Shown: positions 16,694 to 25,899, counted from the stretch's first letter. The stretch is DNA of 64,000 nt from Chitinophaga cymbidii (GCF_007992715.1 NZ_BKAU01000010.1:37209-101208); one strand, 5' to 3'. Program-made: numbers and translations. Notes: generated by a model from the letters alone, not told the origin.

Positions 16694-17050
16694 ATGATCA
16701 TTCACAACAGAAAAGTCAATTCTTCCAATTTTCAGAACCAGGCTTATCTTGAGGAGAAGTGTGCGTTGAACGAACTGCTCAACCTGTTAAGCAAAAGATG
16801 GATGACTGATGTGCTGTTCAGCATCGAAGAAGGCAACAACCGTTTTTCCAGTATCCGCGAGGACCTGAAGTATATCAGCGACAACATTCTCGCGGACCGG
16901 ATCAAGCTCCTGGAGCAGCACAAGCTGATCCGGAGAAAAACATTGAACGAAACGCCGCCGCGGGTGGAGTACAGCCTCACAAAGACCGGCGAAGAGCTGA
17001 GCAATCTGCTGGAAGGGCTGTGCAATTTTGCCGAGCGGATGGAATTGTAA
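16694..17050 (+). CDS. HxlR-family transcriptional regulator
   Basis: 118 residues, one winged-helix domain. The HxlR pattern is clear: CALNELLNLLSKRWMTDVLFSI, in which the leading Cys corresponds to the redox Cys of HxlR/HypR proteins, then NRFSSIREDLKYISDNILADRI and LIRRKTLNETPPRVEYSLTKTGEEL in the wing. These small dimeric regulators often sense electrophiles or reactive chlorine and oxygen. It follows the TonB receptor on the same strand, but has its own candidate promoter; the target is unknown. A shared terminator hairpin follows directly. Confidence 0.88.
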   Translation: MIIHNRKVNSSNFQNQAYLEEKCALNELLNLLSKRWMTDVLFSIEEGNNRFSSIREDLKYISDNILADRIKLLEQHKLIRRKTLNETPPRVEYSLTKTGEELSNLLEGLCNFAERMEL

Positions 17051-17056
17051 AAAATG

Positions 17057-17096
17057 AAGGGCTGACCTGAAGTTGTTATACTGCTGGTCAGCCCTT
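17057..17096. terminator. Bidirectional terminator between HxlR and HPF genes
   Basis: Perfect 11-bp stem aagggctgacc / ggtcagccctt with an 18-nt loop. A-rich bases 17049-17054 give a T run for the minus strand; cttttg follows on the plus strand. Confidence 0.75.
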
Positions 17097-17122
17097 GCTT
17101 TTGAGGCGCAAACACGGACAAA

Positions 17123-17503
17123 TTATTTCACCACGTCTTCCAGGTCTGTATCTTCATCACGTGCTGTTCCTTCTATCAGTGCATCCTGTATTTTCTCCCC
17201 GTTTGCCTGGCGTGCATCAATATTTTTATCTTTTTCCCTGTTGATCTGTTGCTTCAAAACTTCCACACATTCGGAAACAGCGGTTTCAAAAAATGCATTG
17301 TTCTTTTTCACAAAGAGATCATTTCCCGGTATTTCCAGCAGTATTTCGCAGAAGTTCTTGTCCGGATCGGATTCGGCGCCCATATATAGCCCCACGTTAG
17401 CCCTGATGATACGGTCGCTTTTAATGGTATCGAGCTTTTCCCTGATAAAACTTTCGAGCGCTTCACCTGCTTTAAAGCCTAACGACTGAATGATGATATC
17501 CAT
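17123..17503 (-). CDS. Ribosome hibernation-promoting factor / RaiA-like protein
   Basis: 126 residues. The fold follows HPF/YfiA: MDIIIQSLGFKAGEALESFIREKL, strand ANVGLYMGAESDPDKNFCEILLEIPG and helix FETAVSECVEVLKQQINREKDK (each quoted in part). The usual second-strand position of the basic interface is less basic than in E. coli RaiA, and the C-terminal tail is short and acidic (GTARDEDTDLEDVVK), lacking the dimerising domain of long HPF. Short HPF-type proteins bind the 30S decoding region and hibernate ribosomes under stress. Monocistronic; 141 bp without a gene separate it from the lipoprotein gene upstream. Confidence 0.8.
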   Translation of the reverse strand: MDIIIQSLGFKAGEALESFIREKLDTIKSDRIIRANVGLYMGAESDPDKNFCEILLEIPGNDLFVKKNNAFFETAVSECVEVLKQQINREKDKNIDARQANGEKIQDALIEGTARDEDTDLEDVVK

Positions 17504-17644
17504 GGCAAATGATTTTTCCTATGTAGTTACAGGAATTATGCCAATGTTAACGGAATTTCAGCGGTGGGTTCGGCATCAGGTGCTGCCGTTAATGCCGGTA
17601 AGGATGGATCGTGGGCATTTCGTTGGCGGTATCCCGCTTTGTGA

Positions 17645-18253
17645 TTATTTGCGTTTCAGGTATCTCGTTGAGAACAAGGCAACTGAACGCCTTGTTCTCG
17701 GGTTGCCGGGCGCATCCAGATGTTGCAGTGTGTCCGTCCTGTGATAAAATGTCAGCGTATCACCGGACCAGAAAAACCTTGTTCCGTAAGGCATGCCAAT
17801 CCTTGCAGGATTTGCGGTGTTGTAAGTGCTTATTAGCCCTGAACTGGCATAAAGAGAATCTTCACCGATAAGTTGGTATGTCCCCGACATCGTGATGCCT
17901 TCGAAAGGAGGCGGGATCATTTCAAGTTCCTGTGTATTTTCCGCTACATCGTTATAATAGTCGGAAACCTTTACGATGGTATTTATCCTGTAACCAATAC
18001 TGTCCGCAAATATTCTGTCCGGCCGGATCGTAAAAGTACCGGTATTTTCCTGTGTAGCATAGTCATAGAGGTAAATGGTCTTCTTTCTGCCTTCACTGGT
18101 ATCCGATGTTATTGTTGTATTCATTTTAAGTGTCATGTACAACAGGTCATAGGTTCCCAACAGCTTCGAATCAGGCTCAGTTTCCTCCGCCGTGCAGGAA
18201 GTAAACGTCAATGCCAGAGTAGCCAATATATAAACGGGATGCGCGAACTTCAT
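17645..18253 (-). CDS. Uncharacterised lipoprotein, copy B of a tandem pair
   Basis: 202 residues with lipobox TFTSC, Cys20. It is a paralogue of the gene directly upstream (18263-18892): both share LLGTYDLLYM / LIGTYDFLYM after the signal, GYxIxTxxKV in the middle, TYxLxGxDSLYAxSG and the C-terminal FFWSGDTLTFY. Repeated strands and absence of Cys suggest a lipocalin-like beta barrel at the outer membrane. I do not recognise a named family. It begins 9 bp after the paralogue's stop, so the two are one operon, probably with the secreted S74-like protein further upstream. Confidence 0.75.
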   Translation of the reverse strand: MKFAHPVYILATLALTFTSCTAEETEPDSKLLGTYDLLYMTLKMNTTITSDTSEGRKKTIYLYDYATQENTGTFTIRPDRIFADSIGYRINTIVKVSDYYNDVAENTQELEMIPPPFEGITMSGTYQLIGEDSLYASSGLISTYNTANPARIGMPYGTRFFWSGDTLTFYHRTDTLQHLDAPGNPRTRRSVALFSTRYLKRK

Positions 18254-18262
18254 GATATTTGT

Positions 18263-18892
18263 TTAGCGGCGTTTTAACATCCTGATAGCATGCCTTGAAT
18301 ATTGCCTGTTCGTTACGGATATCCCCTGTTCTACAACAATTGACTCCGCGGCATATTCACCGTAAAAAGTGAGCGTATCTCCCGACCAGAAGAATTTTGC
18401 GCCGGAGGGCTTGACGGGAAGGTCCGTTTGTCCGCCGCTGCCGGAAGGCACGCTGGCGAACCCGGATTCGGCATAGAGTGAGTCCGTTCCTACCAGCTTA
18501 TAGGTGCTGGAGGAATTGAGGTCTGCCACTGTAAATGTGAATCCAGCCTCCATTTCGTCTATCTGTCCGCCGTCATATGACCGCACCTTTATAACCGTAT
18601 CGATGGTATAGCCGATGCCCACGGATTTCACTTCGCTGGCGGTAATTTCATATGTGCCGGTATTGTCTTTGGAGATATAATCCGATATCGTTACGGTGCG
18701 GAGGTTCTCTCCCGCGTAGTTCATGCTGACATCACTTTCCGTATGGGCAGCCATGTAGAGGAAATCATATGTTCCGATCAGTTCCTGTTTCACTGCCGCA
18801 TTTTCGTCCGGTTCAAGGCTTTCTTCCTTTCCGCAGGAAACGAATGTGGTGGTTGCGAGGGCCAACAGGTAGAGGGAGTGTGTGAGTTTCAT
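18263..18892 (-). CDS. Uncharacterised lipoprotein, copy A of a tandem pair
   Basis: 209 residues, lipobox TFVSC with Cys20, followed by an acidic linker (GKEESLEPDENAA). The mature part is homologous to the downstream copy (GTYDFLYM, GYTIDTVIKV, STYKLVGTDSLYAESG, KFFWSGDTLTFYG), but loops differ widely, so the duplication is old. Predicted surface or periplasmic beta-rich domain, function unknown. It lies 22 bp after the S74-like gene and 9 bp before its paralogue. Confidence 0.75.
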   Translation of the reverse strand: MKLTHSLYLLALATTTFVSCGKEESLEPDENAAVKQELIGTYDFLYMAAHTESDVSMNYAGENLRTVTISDYISKDNTGTYEITASEVKSVGIGYTIDTVIKVRSYDGGQIDEMEAGFTFTVADLNSSSTYKLVGTDSLYAESGFASVPSGSGGQTDLPVKPSGAKFFWSGDTLTFYGEYAAESIVVEQGISVTNRQYSRHAIRMLKRR

Positions 18893-18914
18893 GATACTAA
18901 GATACTTAAATTGT

Positions 18915-20045
18915 TTAATTTGACCGGAGCGCTTTGTTTTCCTTTTCGAGGGATGCTACCTTTTCAAGCAGCGCCTCGATCTTTTTGTTGTGATCCAGCA
19001 GATACAGGGTTAATTCTTCCACTTTTTTTAGGAGCTGCATGTTTATTTCCCCGATATCCTGACCGTTTTCTGCTATTTCACGGGCGGATGGAATGCCGGG
19101 CAGGTGTTTCTCCGATTTTACATAGTCGCCCAACGTTTTCAGGCTTGGCAATTGGTAGTTTTCATCGAATACATAATCCGGCCAGCCTGCAAATGTTTTG
19201 ACTTTTACTTTTGTGAAGATGGCGTTTCCGTTTACGGCGAGTTTGTAGCCTTTGGTGTCTGTGGTGCCGATGCCGAAGTTGCCGTCGACATCAAGGATGG
19301 CGCGGCTGTTGATGCCGTTGGAGCCGAAGTGTAACGGGTGACCGGTGGCCGTCAACAGGTACAATGCAGCGGTGGAATAAATATTGGCGGGATTGTTACC
19401 AGTAAATGCCAGCTCTATTCCCGGACCTGTACTGGCTATATTCACAGTTCCTGTTGTTGCGGCAGGATCATTGATGTTAAGCCGTCCATTATTGAATTGA
19501 TATATGCTGCCATTTGCGGTGGTGAAGCCGGTTACAAGTTCAGAGAGATTAATGACCCGTGCTGCGAATCCTGTTGGCACTCCATCCTGATCACCCGTCA
19601 AGCTGGTTATTTTGGTCCATGGAACAAGTGTCCATCCGGTTACCTGTAGATTATCCTTTATGAATACAGTAGGAACTGCGTTCGGAGCTGCTACAAATAC
19701 TTCAATCGCCGCACCGTCGTAAGTGCCAGCTTCCACCATTCTTATTTTTGTAAAAGCGGGAGTAGGGGAGTAATAGCTGTTATTCTGGACTACAATACTG
19801 GGGCGATTTCCAAACTCGACCGAAGCGAGGAATTCTACGTTCTGGTGCCAGCCGCTCATTACATCACGAAGAATAAATCTTGCTGCTGCGCGTGTACCAC
19901 CGGCGCTATTGACTACCATAGCACCATTTACCGCTATCCTGTACCAGCCGGTAGAAGTAATCGTTGTGCCCGCGCTGGTGTCTGCAATCTGGGCGAATGA
20001 GAACCCCGGGAATAGGATAAGAAGGAACAAACATACTTGTTTCAT
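18915..20045 (-). CDS. Secreted tail-fibre / S74-type protein with C-terminal coiled coil
   Basis: 376 residues with a signal peptide to about Gln19. The N-terminal two thirds are beta-rich (GWYRIAVNGAMVVNSAGGTRAAARF, quoted in part, and repeated short strands). From about 270 the sequence is the Bacteroidota module GIGTTDTKGYKLAVNGNAI, WPDYVFDENYQLPSLKTL, KHLPGIPSAREI, GEINMQLLKKVEELTLYL, ending in a Leu/Glu/Lys coiled coil (about 335-376). It resembles the chaperone-of-endosialidase region of phage fibres, used by these bacteria in surface proteins. The gene probably leads an operon with the two duplicated lipoproteins. Role unknown: adhesion or a surface fibre is inference. Confidence 0.75.
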   Translation of the reverse strand: MKQVCLFLLILFPGFSFAQIADTSAGTTITSTGWYRIAVNGAMVVNSAGGTRAAARFILRDVMSGWHQNVEFLASVEFGNRPSIVVQNNSYYSPTPAFTKIRMVEAGTYDGAAIEVFVAAPNAVPTVFIKDNLQVTGWTLVPWTKITSLTGDQDGVPTGFAARVINLSELVTGFTTANGSIYQFNNGRLNINDPAATTGTVNIASTGPGIELAFTGNNPANIYSTAALYLLTATGHPLHFGSNGINSRAILDVDGNFGIGTTDTKGYKLAVNGNAIFTKVKVKTFAGWPDYVFDENYQLPSLKTLGDYVKSEKHLPGIPSAREIAENGQDIGEINMQLLKKVEELTLYLLDHNKKIEALLEKVASLEKENKALRSN

Positions 20046-20093
20046 AGATATAAGATTGGGTAACTGACACTAATTTACAATTTCCCCCGAATT

Positions 20094-22031
20094 TCACCAT
20101 TTAACTTTCACGCCCCCCACCAGCGCCCGCATCGGTGCGGCATTGTAATACCTGTTCCCGAACGCATTGATATCGCTGCCGGGGCTGTACCGCTCGTTCA
20201 ACAGGTTGTCCGCCGCGGCATACAGCTCAAACGTACGGAATGCCCATCCCGCTTTCAGCATTACCACATGATAGGGCCTGTTATACACCGTGTTGGCATC
20301 ATTGAGCGGAAGCGAGGACGTAAAATGATGCTGCGCAAAAAGGTAGATGCCCGCGGGCAGATGCGCCAGCAGGCTGGTTGTGAGCACCTGCTTCGGCACG
20401 CCGGTGAGGTCGTTGCCGTTATCGAAACGGAAGAGGTTCAGCGTGAAGCTGTTGTTGGCGGTGATGTTGCGGAAAAAGGCGGAACGTTCATTTTTGAAGA
20501 AACGGAAATACAACTGCGATTCAAGGCCGGTTTGCTTCGTGCCGCCGGCGTTGGTGAAGAACTCGGCGCCGCCGGCATTTACCTGCCGTACGATGGCATT
20601 TTGGAGGCGGTAGTGGAATACGGATACGTCTGCACGAAAACGTTGCGTTCTGTCTGACAGGCGTACGCCGGCTTCATAATTCCAGCCGCTTCCCGCCTGC
20701 AATCCTTCGTAGATCTGGTTGTCGGCGGGGCGCACTTCCGCGGTGGTGGGCGGGGAGTAGCCGCGGCTGACGGTGGCGCGCACCACTACGGATTCATGCA
20801 GCTGGTAGCTGAGCGCCAGCCGTGGCATCCATTGCGGATCGAAGTGCTTTTTTATTTTGGCGCTGTCGCGGAAATTGTAGCTGTAGAAGTTCAGGCTGAC
20901 GGCGGCTTCGAGGGTGAGCTTTTCCGCAATTTCGGCTTTGAAGCGGTTAAAGAAAAAATGCTGGTCGCTGAGGATGTCCGCGGCGGCTTGCAGGGCGCCT
21001 TTTTCGCCGACTTCGTTATCGTAATTATGAATATCCGATGCGGTCTGCTGCCATTCCACGCCGGTGTTGTTCTCCCATTTGCCGGAAGCGCCCTGCCAGG
21101 TGAGATAGGTTCGCAGCCCCCAGGTGTTTTCCTTGCGCGTTTCGTAATTGGTGATAAAGGGATTTTCGAAGTTGACGGATGATCCGGTGACGGCGATCAC
21201 ATGCTTCAGCCGCGGAGAAAAAGCGGCGGTATGGGAAAGGCCGCCAAACAGCATCCTGTTATAGATCGCTACCCGCTGGCCGATCACGCCGGGGCGGGCT
21301 TGCTTCGGGTTTTCTTCGAACTGCGAGAGGGTGAGGCCGCCGGGGGTGCGGTAATCCATGTCGCTGTAGAATACAAATCCCTGCAAGGCGTTCTTTTCCG
21401 AATACTGCCAGCGATCGGATAATTGGAAGTATTGCTGCGTCAGTCTTGTATTCTGACGGTATCCGTCTGATTGCTGATAGGATTGTGTGAGGCGCAGCTT
21501 GTGTTTGCCGAGGGTTTTGCGCAAGGTCGCGTATTCGGCAAACAGGCCGTACGAGCCGCCGGAGATGCCGGCTTCGGACTGTTCTGTGTGTTCCTGCTGC
21601 AACAGCAGCACGCCGCCGGAGTTGGCGCCGAACAGGCTGCCATCTGGCCCTTTCAGTATTTCCATGCGGTCTACGCCCGGCATGGCAATGGAATTGAGAT
21701 AAGTATTGCCACCGGCGTCGGTGAGCGGGAACTGGTCGAAATATACTTTTACGTTACGTACGCCGTAAGGAGAGCGGAGCAGGCTGCCACGGAGCGAAAG
21801 GCGGTAACTGCCCGGCGAACGCTCTTCCAGCCTCACGCCGGGAACGGTATTCAGCACGGAGAAAGCGGGTTGATATTTGATCACGGTACTGTCCACCACA
21901 CTAACGGAAGCGGGTACACGGGTAAAGAGCTGCCGGCCGGGATAGCCGTAAACGGAAATGGCGGGCAGCGTGTCCTGCGCCTGGCAAAGGTGGCAAAGGA
22001 ACATGCACAAAGCTGCCAGCGTATTTTTCAT
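20094..22031 (-). CDS. TonB-dependent outer-membrane receptor (FecA/FepA-like, no CarboxypepD domain)
   Basis: 645 residues from the ATG at 22031, which opens the signal peptide MKNTLAALCMFLCHLCQAQ; 22037 (MRMKN) is an equal alternative. The plug starts directly after the signal (SVYGYPGRQLFTRVPASVSVV, LNTVPGVRLEERSPGSYRLSLRG in part, MEILKGPDGSLFGANSGGV), with no N-terminal CarboxypepD domain. The barrel ends GNRYYNAAPMRALVGGVKVKW. It takes up a metal chelate or cofactor; ligand not readable. Divergent from the GH5 gene, with a 104-bp intergenic region. Confidence 0.9.
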   Translation of the reverse strand: MKNTLAALCMFLCHLCQAQDTLPAISVYGYPGRQLFTRVPASVSVVDSTVIKYQPAFSVLNTVPGVRLEERSPGSYRLSLRGSLLRSPYGVRNVKVYFDQFPLTDAGGNTYLNSIAMPGVDRMEILKGPDGSLFGANSGGVLLLQQEHTEQSEAGISGGSYGLFAEYATLRKTLGKHKLRLTQSYQQSDGYRQNTRLTQQYFQLSDRWQYSEKNALQGFVFYSDMDYRTPGGLTLSQFEENPKQARPGVIGQRVAIYNRMLFGGLSHTAAFSPRLKHVIAVTGSSVNFENPFITNYETRKENTWGLRTYLTWQGASGKWENNTGVEWQQTASDIHNYDNEVGEKGALQAAADILSDQHFFFNRFKAEIAEKLTLEAAVSLNFYSYNFRDSAKIKKHFDPQWMPRLALSYQLHESVVVRATVSRGYSPPTTAEVRPADNQIYEGLQAGSGWNYEAGVRLSDRTQRFRADVSVFHYRLQNAIVRQVNAGGAEFFTNAGGTKQTGLESQLYFRFFKNERSAFFRNITANNSFTLNLFRFDNGNDLTGVPKQVLTTSLLAHLPAGIYLFAQHHFTSSLPLNDANTVYNRPYHVVMLKAGWAFRTFELYAAADNLLNERYSPGSDINAFGNRYYNAAPMRALVGGVKVKW

Positions 22032-22135
22032 GCGCATTTTGCCGCAAAAAATGCACCATTTGGAATAGTTCTTCATCTTTGCAACAAATTAGTGTGAAAA
22101 TGCCTATTTTATCGCCGCGTTTTAAATATTCCGCT

Positions 22136-23860
22136 ATGAAAATCTTGCTTATTTTTCTGTTAGTACCCATTCAGCTCTTCGCACAGGGGTTTCTGAAAAC
22201 CTCCGGCACAAAGATCATCAACGAAAAAAACGAGAACGTATTACTCCGCGGCTACGGCCTCGGCGGCTGGATGCTGCAGGAGGGCTACATGCTGCGGGTG
22301 TACCGCGACGGGCAGCAGCACAAGATCCGCCAGCGCATCGAAGCGCTGGTAGGCGCAGAGAAAACACAGGCCTTTTACGACGCCTGGCTCGCCAATCACA
22401 CAACCAAAGCGGACATCGATGCACTGAAAGCCTGGGGCTTCAACTCCGTGCGCCTGCCCATGCATTTTGAGCTATACACCCTGCCGGTGGACAAAGAGCC
22501 GGTAGCTGGCCGGCAAACCTGGCTGGATAAAGGTTTTGAGATGACAGACAGCCTGCTGGCCTGGTGCAAGGCCAACAAGATGTACCTGATCCTCGACCTG
22601 CACGCCGCACCCGGCGGCCAGGGCAACGATCTCAATATTTCCGACCGCGACGGCAGCATGCCTTCCCTCTGGGAAAACCCCGCGCATCAGCAAAAGACCG
22701 TCGCGCTATGGAAAAAGGTCGCGGAGCGGTACAAAAATGAACCCTGGATCGCGGCGTACGACATCATCAACGAACCCAACTTCGGTTTTGAAGATCCCGT
22801 CAACGACAAGAACGGCCTGAAAGAAAAAACGAACGTGCCATTGAAAAAGCTGATGATGGACATCACCAAAGCCATCCGCGAAGTGGACAACAAACATATC
22901 ATCATCATCGAAGGCAACGGCTGGGGCAATAATTACAACGGTATCCTGCCGCCCTGGGATGCCAATATGGTGCTCAGCTTCCACAAATACTGGAACTTCA
23001 ACAACGTGGCGTCTATCGAATATATCCTCAAGTACCGTGACCAGTACAAAGTGCCGGTGTGGATCGGGGAAACCGGTGAAAATTCGAACGTGTGGTTCAC
23101 GCAGGCCATCCGCCTGCTGGAAGATCATAATATCGGCTGGGCCTGGTGGCCGCTGAAGAAGCTCGGCAGCAACAACCCGCTGGAAATAAGAACGAACGAC
23201 GGCTACCAGCAGATACTTGCGTACTGGAGCAACCGTGGCCCCAAACCCGGTGCGGAAATGGCCTGGCAGGCGCTCATGCAGCTGGCGGCGGACACAAAGT
23301 TCGAAAACAACATCTATCACAAGGATGTGATCGACGCCATGCTGCGCCAGCCGCACAGCCGCGAAGCGATTCCCTTTAAAAAGCATGCGCCCGGCGCTAT
23401 CCAGGCGGTGGATTATGATCTCGGCATCAACGGCGTCGCGTATTATGATATGGACACCGCCAACTACCGTGTTTCAGATCCCGCATTGAAGCAGGGCGGC
23501 AACAGCGGCCGTATGTACCGCAATGATGGCGTGGATATTGGCGGCAGTGAAGGGAATTATTATGTGACGGACATTGAAACGGGAGAGTGGCTGCAATATA
23601 CCATCCACATTCCGCGCAACGGCGATTACCTGTTAAAACTAAATACAGCAGCCGATAGCACCGGCGGCAGGGCCGTCATACAGGTGAACGGCAAAGCGGT
23701 AAAAAAGGACGTAACTCTTCCAGCAACCGGCGGCATCCAGCAATGGCGGGTAACCGACGCCGGAAAGATATCATTGAAGAAGGGGACTTACACTTTCCGG
23801 GTAATGGCGGAAGCCGGCGGCTTTCATCTGAAAGAGCTTATTGTGGCTTCATCTTATTGA
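22136..23860 (+). CDS. GH5 glycoside hydrolase with C-terminal CBM6-like domain
   Basis: 574 residues from the ATG at 22136, which gives a signal peptide (MKILLIFLLVPIQLFAQ); the upstream ATG at 22079 does not. The TIM barrel (about 20-400) has the clan A pair: Glu213 in DIINEPNFG (acid/base) and Glu312 in WIGETGEN (nucleophile), and the family marks GFNSVRLPMHFE and LILDLHAAPGGQG. From about 430 a CBM6-like beta-sandwich follows (YDLGINGVAYYD, GEWLQYTIHIP, CBM6 aromatic Tyr/Trp). Likely an exo- or endo-beta-glucanase acting outside the cytoplasm. Lies beside PUL 1 (beta-glucan-type GH16 genes), which suggests a shared substrate. Confidence 0.88.
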   Translation: MKILLIFLLVPIQLFAQGFLKTSGTKIINEKNENVLLRGYGLGGWMLQEGYMLRVYRDGQQHKIRQRIEALVGAEKTQAFYDAWLANHTTKADIDALKAWGFNSVRLPMHFELYTLPVDKEPVAGRQTWLDKGFEMTDSLLAWCKANKMYLILDLHAAPGGQGNDLNISDRDGSMPSLWENPAHQQKTVALWKKVAERYKNEPWIAAYDIINEPNFGFEDPVNDKNGLKEKTNVPLKKLMMDITKAIREVDNKHIIIIEGNGWGNNYNGILPPWDANMVLSFHKYWNFNNVASIEYILKYRDQYKVPVWIGETGENSNVWFTQAIRLLEDHNIGWAWWPLKKLGSNNPLEIRTNDGYQQILAYWSNRGPKPGAEMAWQALMQLAADTKFENNIYHKDVIDAMLRQPHSREAIPFKKHAPGAIQAVDYDLGINGVAYYDMDTANYRVSDPALKQGGNSGRMYRNDGVDIGGSEGNYYVTDIETGEWLQYTIHIPRNGDYLLKLNTAADSTGGRAVIQVNGKAVKKDVTLPATGGIQQWRVTDAGKISLKKGTYTFRVMAEAGGFHLKELIVASSY

Positions 23861-24092
23861 TGATCTCCTGCCATATCAGCCGCGCGATCTGTTCCTGTTC
23901 TACCGTACGCAGACTGCCTTTGGCGGTCACTTGCCCGTCTTCTGTAAACTGCAGGCTGGAAGGAATGTATTCCTCCTCATCGGCGTCTTCCGTGGCTACC
24001 TGGTAAGTCGTTTTTTCTTCTTCATGATCAACCGTAATGTTGAAACGGTACGGTTTATCATCGATGTAAACCGTGATATGCGTTGTTTCCAT
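23838..24092 (-). CDS. Small acidic uncharacterised protein (84 aa)
   Basis: 84 residues from the ATG at 24092, where an apparent longer reading frame back to 24233 would run through the PUL 1 terminator. The product is acidic (HEEEKTTYQVATEDADEEEY), with two beta strands at the start (THITVYIDDKPYRFNITV) and a C-terminal helix (QEQIARLIWQEIINKM). No signal peptide; no family recognised. Its last 23 bp overlap the end of the convergent GH5 gene. Confidence 0.65.
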   Translation of the reverse strand: METTHITVYIDDKPYRFNITVDHEEEKTTYQVATEDADEEEYIPSSLQFTEDGQVTAKGSLRTVEQEQIARLIWQEIINKMKPQ

Positions 24093-24183
24093 GCAGTAAC
24101 AGCAGAAAATTTCGTACCAGACGTACGGTGGAAGCGGCGGGCTCCCCGTATTGCAGAATCCTGTCCACATATTGCATAAAAAA

Positions 24184-24213
24184 AGGAAGGTGCGCCAACC
24201 GGCACACCCTCCT
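24184..24213 (-). terminator. Terminator closing PUL 1
   Basis: 13-bp stem with two mismatches, aggaaggtgcgcc / ggcacaccctcct, 4-nt loop. A run at 24178-24184 gives seven T on the minus strand. It lies 27 bp past the last GH16 gene. Confidence 0.75.
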
Positions 24214-24239
24214 GACAATAAAGAGCGCATCATAGGGGT

Positions 24240-25055
24240 TTATTTCGCATTGTATACTCTCACCCAGTCGATCTGAAAATCGGAGGGAAGATGCGCATCC
24301 ACGGGATCGCCGGCATGCCCTTCAAGGCTCAGGATGATAGGGCGCAGCTGCGTAACGAACTCCGGCGTTTCCGCGGCGTCCCACACCCAGTACCGGATAC
24401 CGTCGAGGTAAAAGCTCAGCTTTCCGTTGCGGCGTTCCAGGCCGTACAGGTGAAAGTTCTCGTCCAGTCCTTTCGAGATATAGAAGAATTTTGACCCCGG
24501 AACCGTATTGCCGTTGCCGGGCTTGGGCCAGGTGAGCAGGCTGCTGTTCAGGCGGTGCGGCGCATTATCGGCATCCTTGGTTTCCTGGATGTCGATCTCG
24601 ATGTTCGGGTTCTTTGATTCCACCGGCTCGTCTCCCAGCCAGATGGCGGCGCAGACGTTCGCGGCGGCCTTCACCATTTTGGCGCGCACTTCGATATACG
24701 TATCTCCTCCCACTTCAAATTTCGATTTCAAACAACCCGCCGTGTAGCGCTTACCGTTATGATCTTCACGCTTCGCGAAAATGCGCGCGTGCCCTTCCGC
24801 CACTTCGGTATTTTCCGTTTTGAAGATGAATGCGCCGGTTTCGCCGTTGTAGTACCAGAGCGGCGCGGCGCTCCATTTGCTGGCATCCAGGTTGTCGAAT
24901 TCATCGCTTTTCGCATCGTCCAGTTCCCAGGCGGCTTCTTTCGGTAATATGGAAACGGCGGGCTTTTCTTCCGGGGTGCGCGCGGGCTTGTCGTCTTTAC
25001 CGCAGGCGGCCAGTATTAAAAATGACAGCAGGGCCATCATGCTTCTTTTTTTCAT
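24240..25055 (-). CDS. GH16 lipoprotein glycanase, copy 1 (PUL 1)
   Basis: 271 residues; lipobox LAAC puts lipid on Cys18, then a charged linker. The GH16 jelly-roll has its catalytic strand at Glu153-Ile-Asp155-Ile-Gln-Glu158, the ExDxxE form with a beta-bulge used by laminarinases, agarases and carrageenases rather than by Bacillus lichenases. Ending QIDWVRVYNAK is typical. It is close in sequence to the next gene upstream (shared WSAAPLWYYNG, YTAGCLKSKFEVGGDTY, LEGHAGDP), a tandem duplication within the operon. Lipid-anchored, probably at the cell surface, to cut the polymer before SusCD import. Confidence 0.9.
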   Translation of the reverse strand: MKKRSMMALLSFLILAACGKDDKPARTPEEKPAVSILPKEAAWELDDAKSDEFDNLDASKWSAAPLWYYNGETGAFIFKTENTEVAEGHARIFAKREDHNGKRYTAGCLKSKFEVGGDTYIEVRAKMVKAAANVCAAIWLGDEPVESKNPNIEIDIQETKDADNAPHRLNSSLLTWPKPGNGNTVPGSKFFYISKGLDENFHLYGLERRNGKLSFYLDGIRYWVWDAAETPEFVTQLRPIILSLEGHAGDPVDAHLPSDFQIDWVRVYNAK

Positions 25056-25074
25056 AGATCTTTTTTTAAAGTTT

Positions 25075-25899
25075 TTACAAAGCGTTGTACACCCGTACCC
25101 AGTCTATTAAAAAATCCGAAGGCAGGTGCGCCGGCACGGGATCGCCGGCATGGCCTTCGATGCTCAGTATCAGCGGCCGGAGCTGTGTTACGAACTCCGG
25201 GCAGTCCGTGGCTTCCCATTCAAAGTAGAGCACATTGTCCATGTAAAAACGGAGCTTCCCGCTGCGGCGTTCCAGGCCGTAGATGTGAAAATCCTCATCC
25301 AGTCCCGCGGGCTGCGGATAGAACCAGCTGCCATACACCTTGTTGGGCACGGCGGGGTCATAGGGCATGGGCCAGCGCAGCAGGCTGGTGTTCAGCTGAT
25401 GCGGCAGGCTGTCCGCGTCCTTGGTTTCCTGCATGTCTATTTCGATGTTGGGATTCTTCGCAACCGTAGGCTGATCGCCCAGCCAGATGGCGATGCAGAC
25501 GTTCGCTTCGCGCCAGATGGATTTGGCGCGCACTTCCAGGTAGGTATCGCCGCCGATCTCGAATTTCGATTTCAGGCAGCCTGCCGTGTACGCCTTGCCG
25601 TTATAGCTCTCTTCTTGCGCCTTGATGCGCGCGAGTCCGCCTGTAACCACGGTATTCGCTTCCTTATAAGCAAAATCGCCCGTTACGCCGCCGTAATACC
25701 AGAGCGGCGCGGCGCTCCATTTCGTGGTGTCCAGGCTGTCAAATTCATCGCTTTTCGCGGAATCCAGCACCCATGTGGCGCCCGGCGGCGTGGTCATCAT
25801 CACTTCTGCTTCCGGTTGTTTCTTTTCTTTTTCCTGCTTGAAACAGGACGAGAGGGATACCAGTATGATCAGCCATGTTGCTGTGTGCATGTTTTTCAT
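25075..25899 (-). CDS. GH16 lipoprotein glycanase, copy 2 (PUL 1)
   Basis: 274 residues from the ATG at 25899, preferred over 25962 because it opens the lipoprotein signal MKNMHTATWLIILVSLSSC (Cys19). The catalytic strand is Glu153-Ile-Asp155-Met-Gln-Glu158. It is a paralogue of copy 1 (GH16 body about 40-274) and lies 19 bp upstream of it; the SusD gene is 84 bp further upstream. The two copies differ in the loops between YTAGCLKSKFEIGGDTY and the C terminus, which may give different cleavage sites or chain-length preference. Confidence 0.9.
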   Translation of the reverse strand: MKNMHTATWLIILVSLSSCFKQEKEKKQPEAEVMMTTPPGATWVLDSAKSDEFDSLDTTKWSAAPLWYYGGVTGDFAYKEANTVVTGGLARIKAQEESYNGKAYTAGCLKSKFEIGGDTYLEVRAKSIWREANVCIAIWLGDQPTVAKNPNIEIDMQETKDADSLPHQLNTSLLRWPMPYDPAVPNKVYGSWFYPQPAGLDEDFHIYGLERRSGKLRFYMDNVLYFEWEATDCPEFVTQLRPLILSIEGHAGDPVPAHLPSDFLIDWVRVYNAL

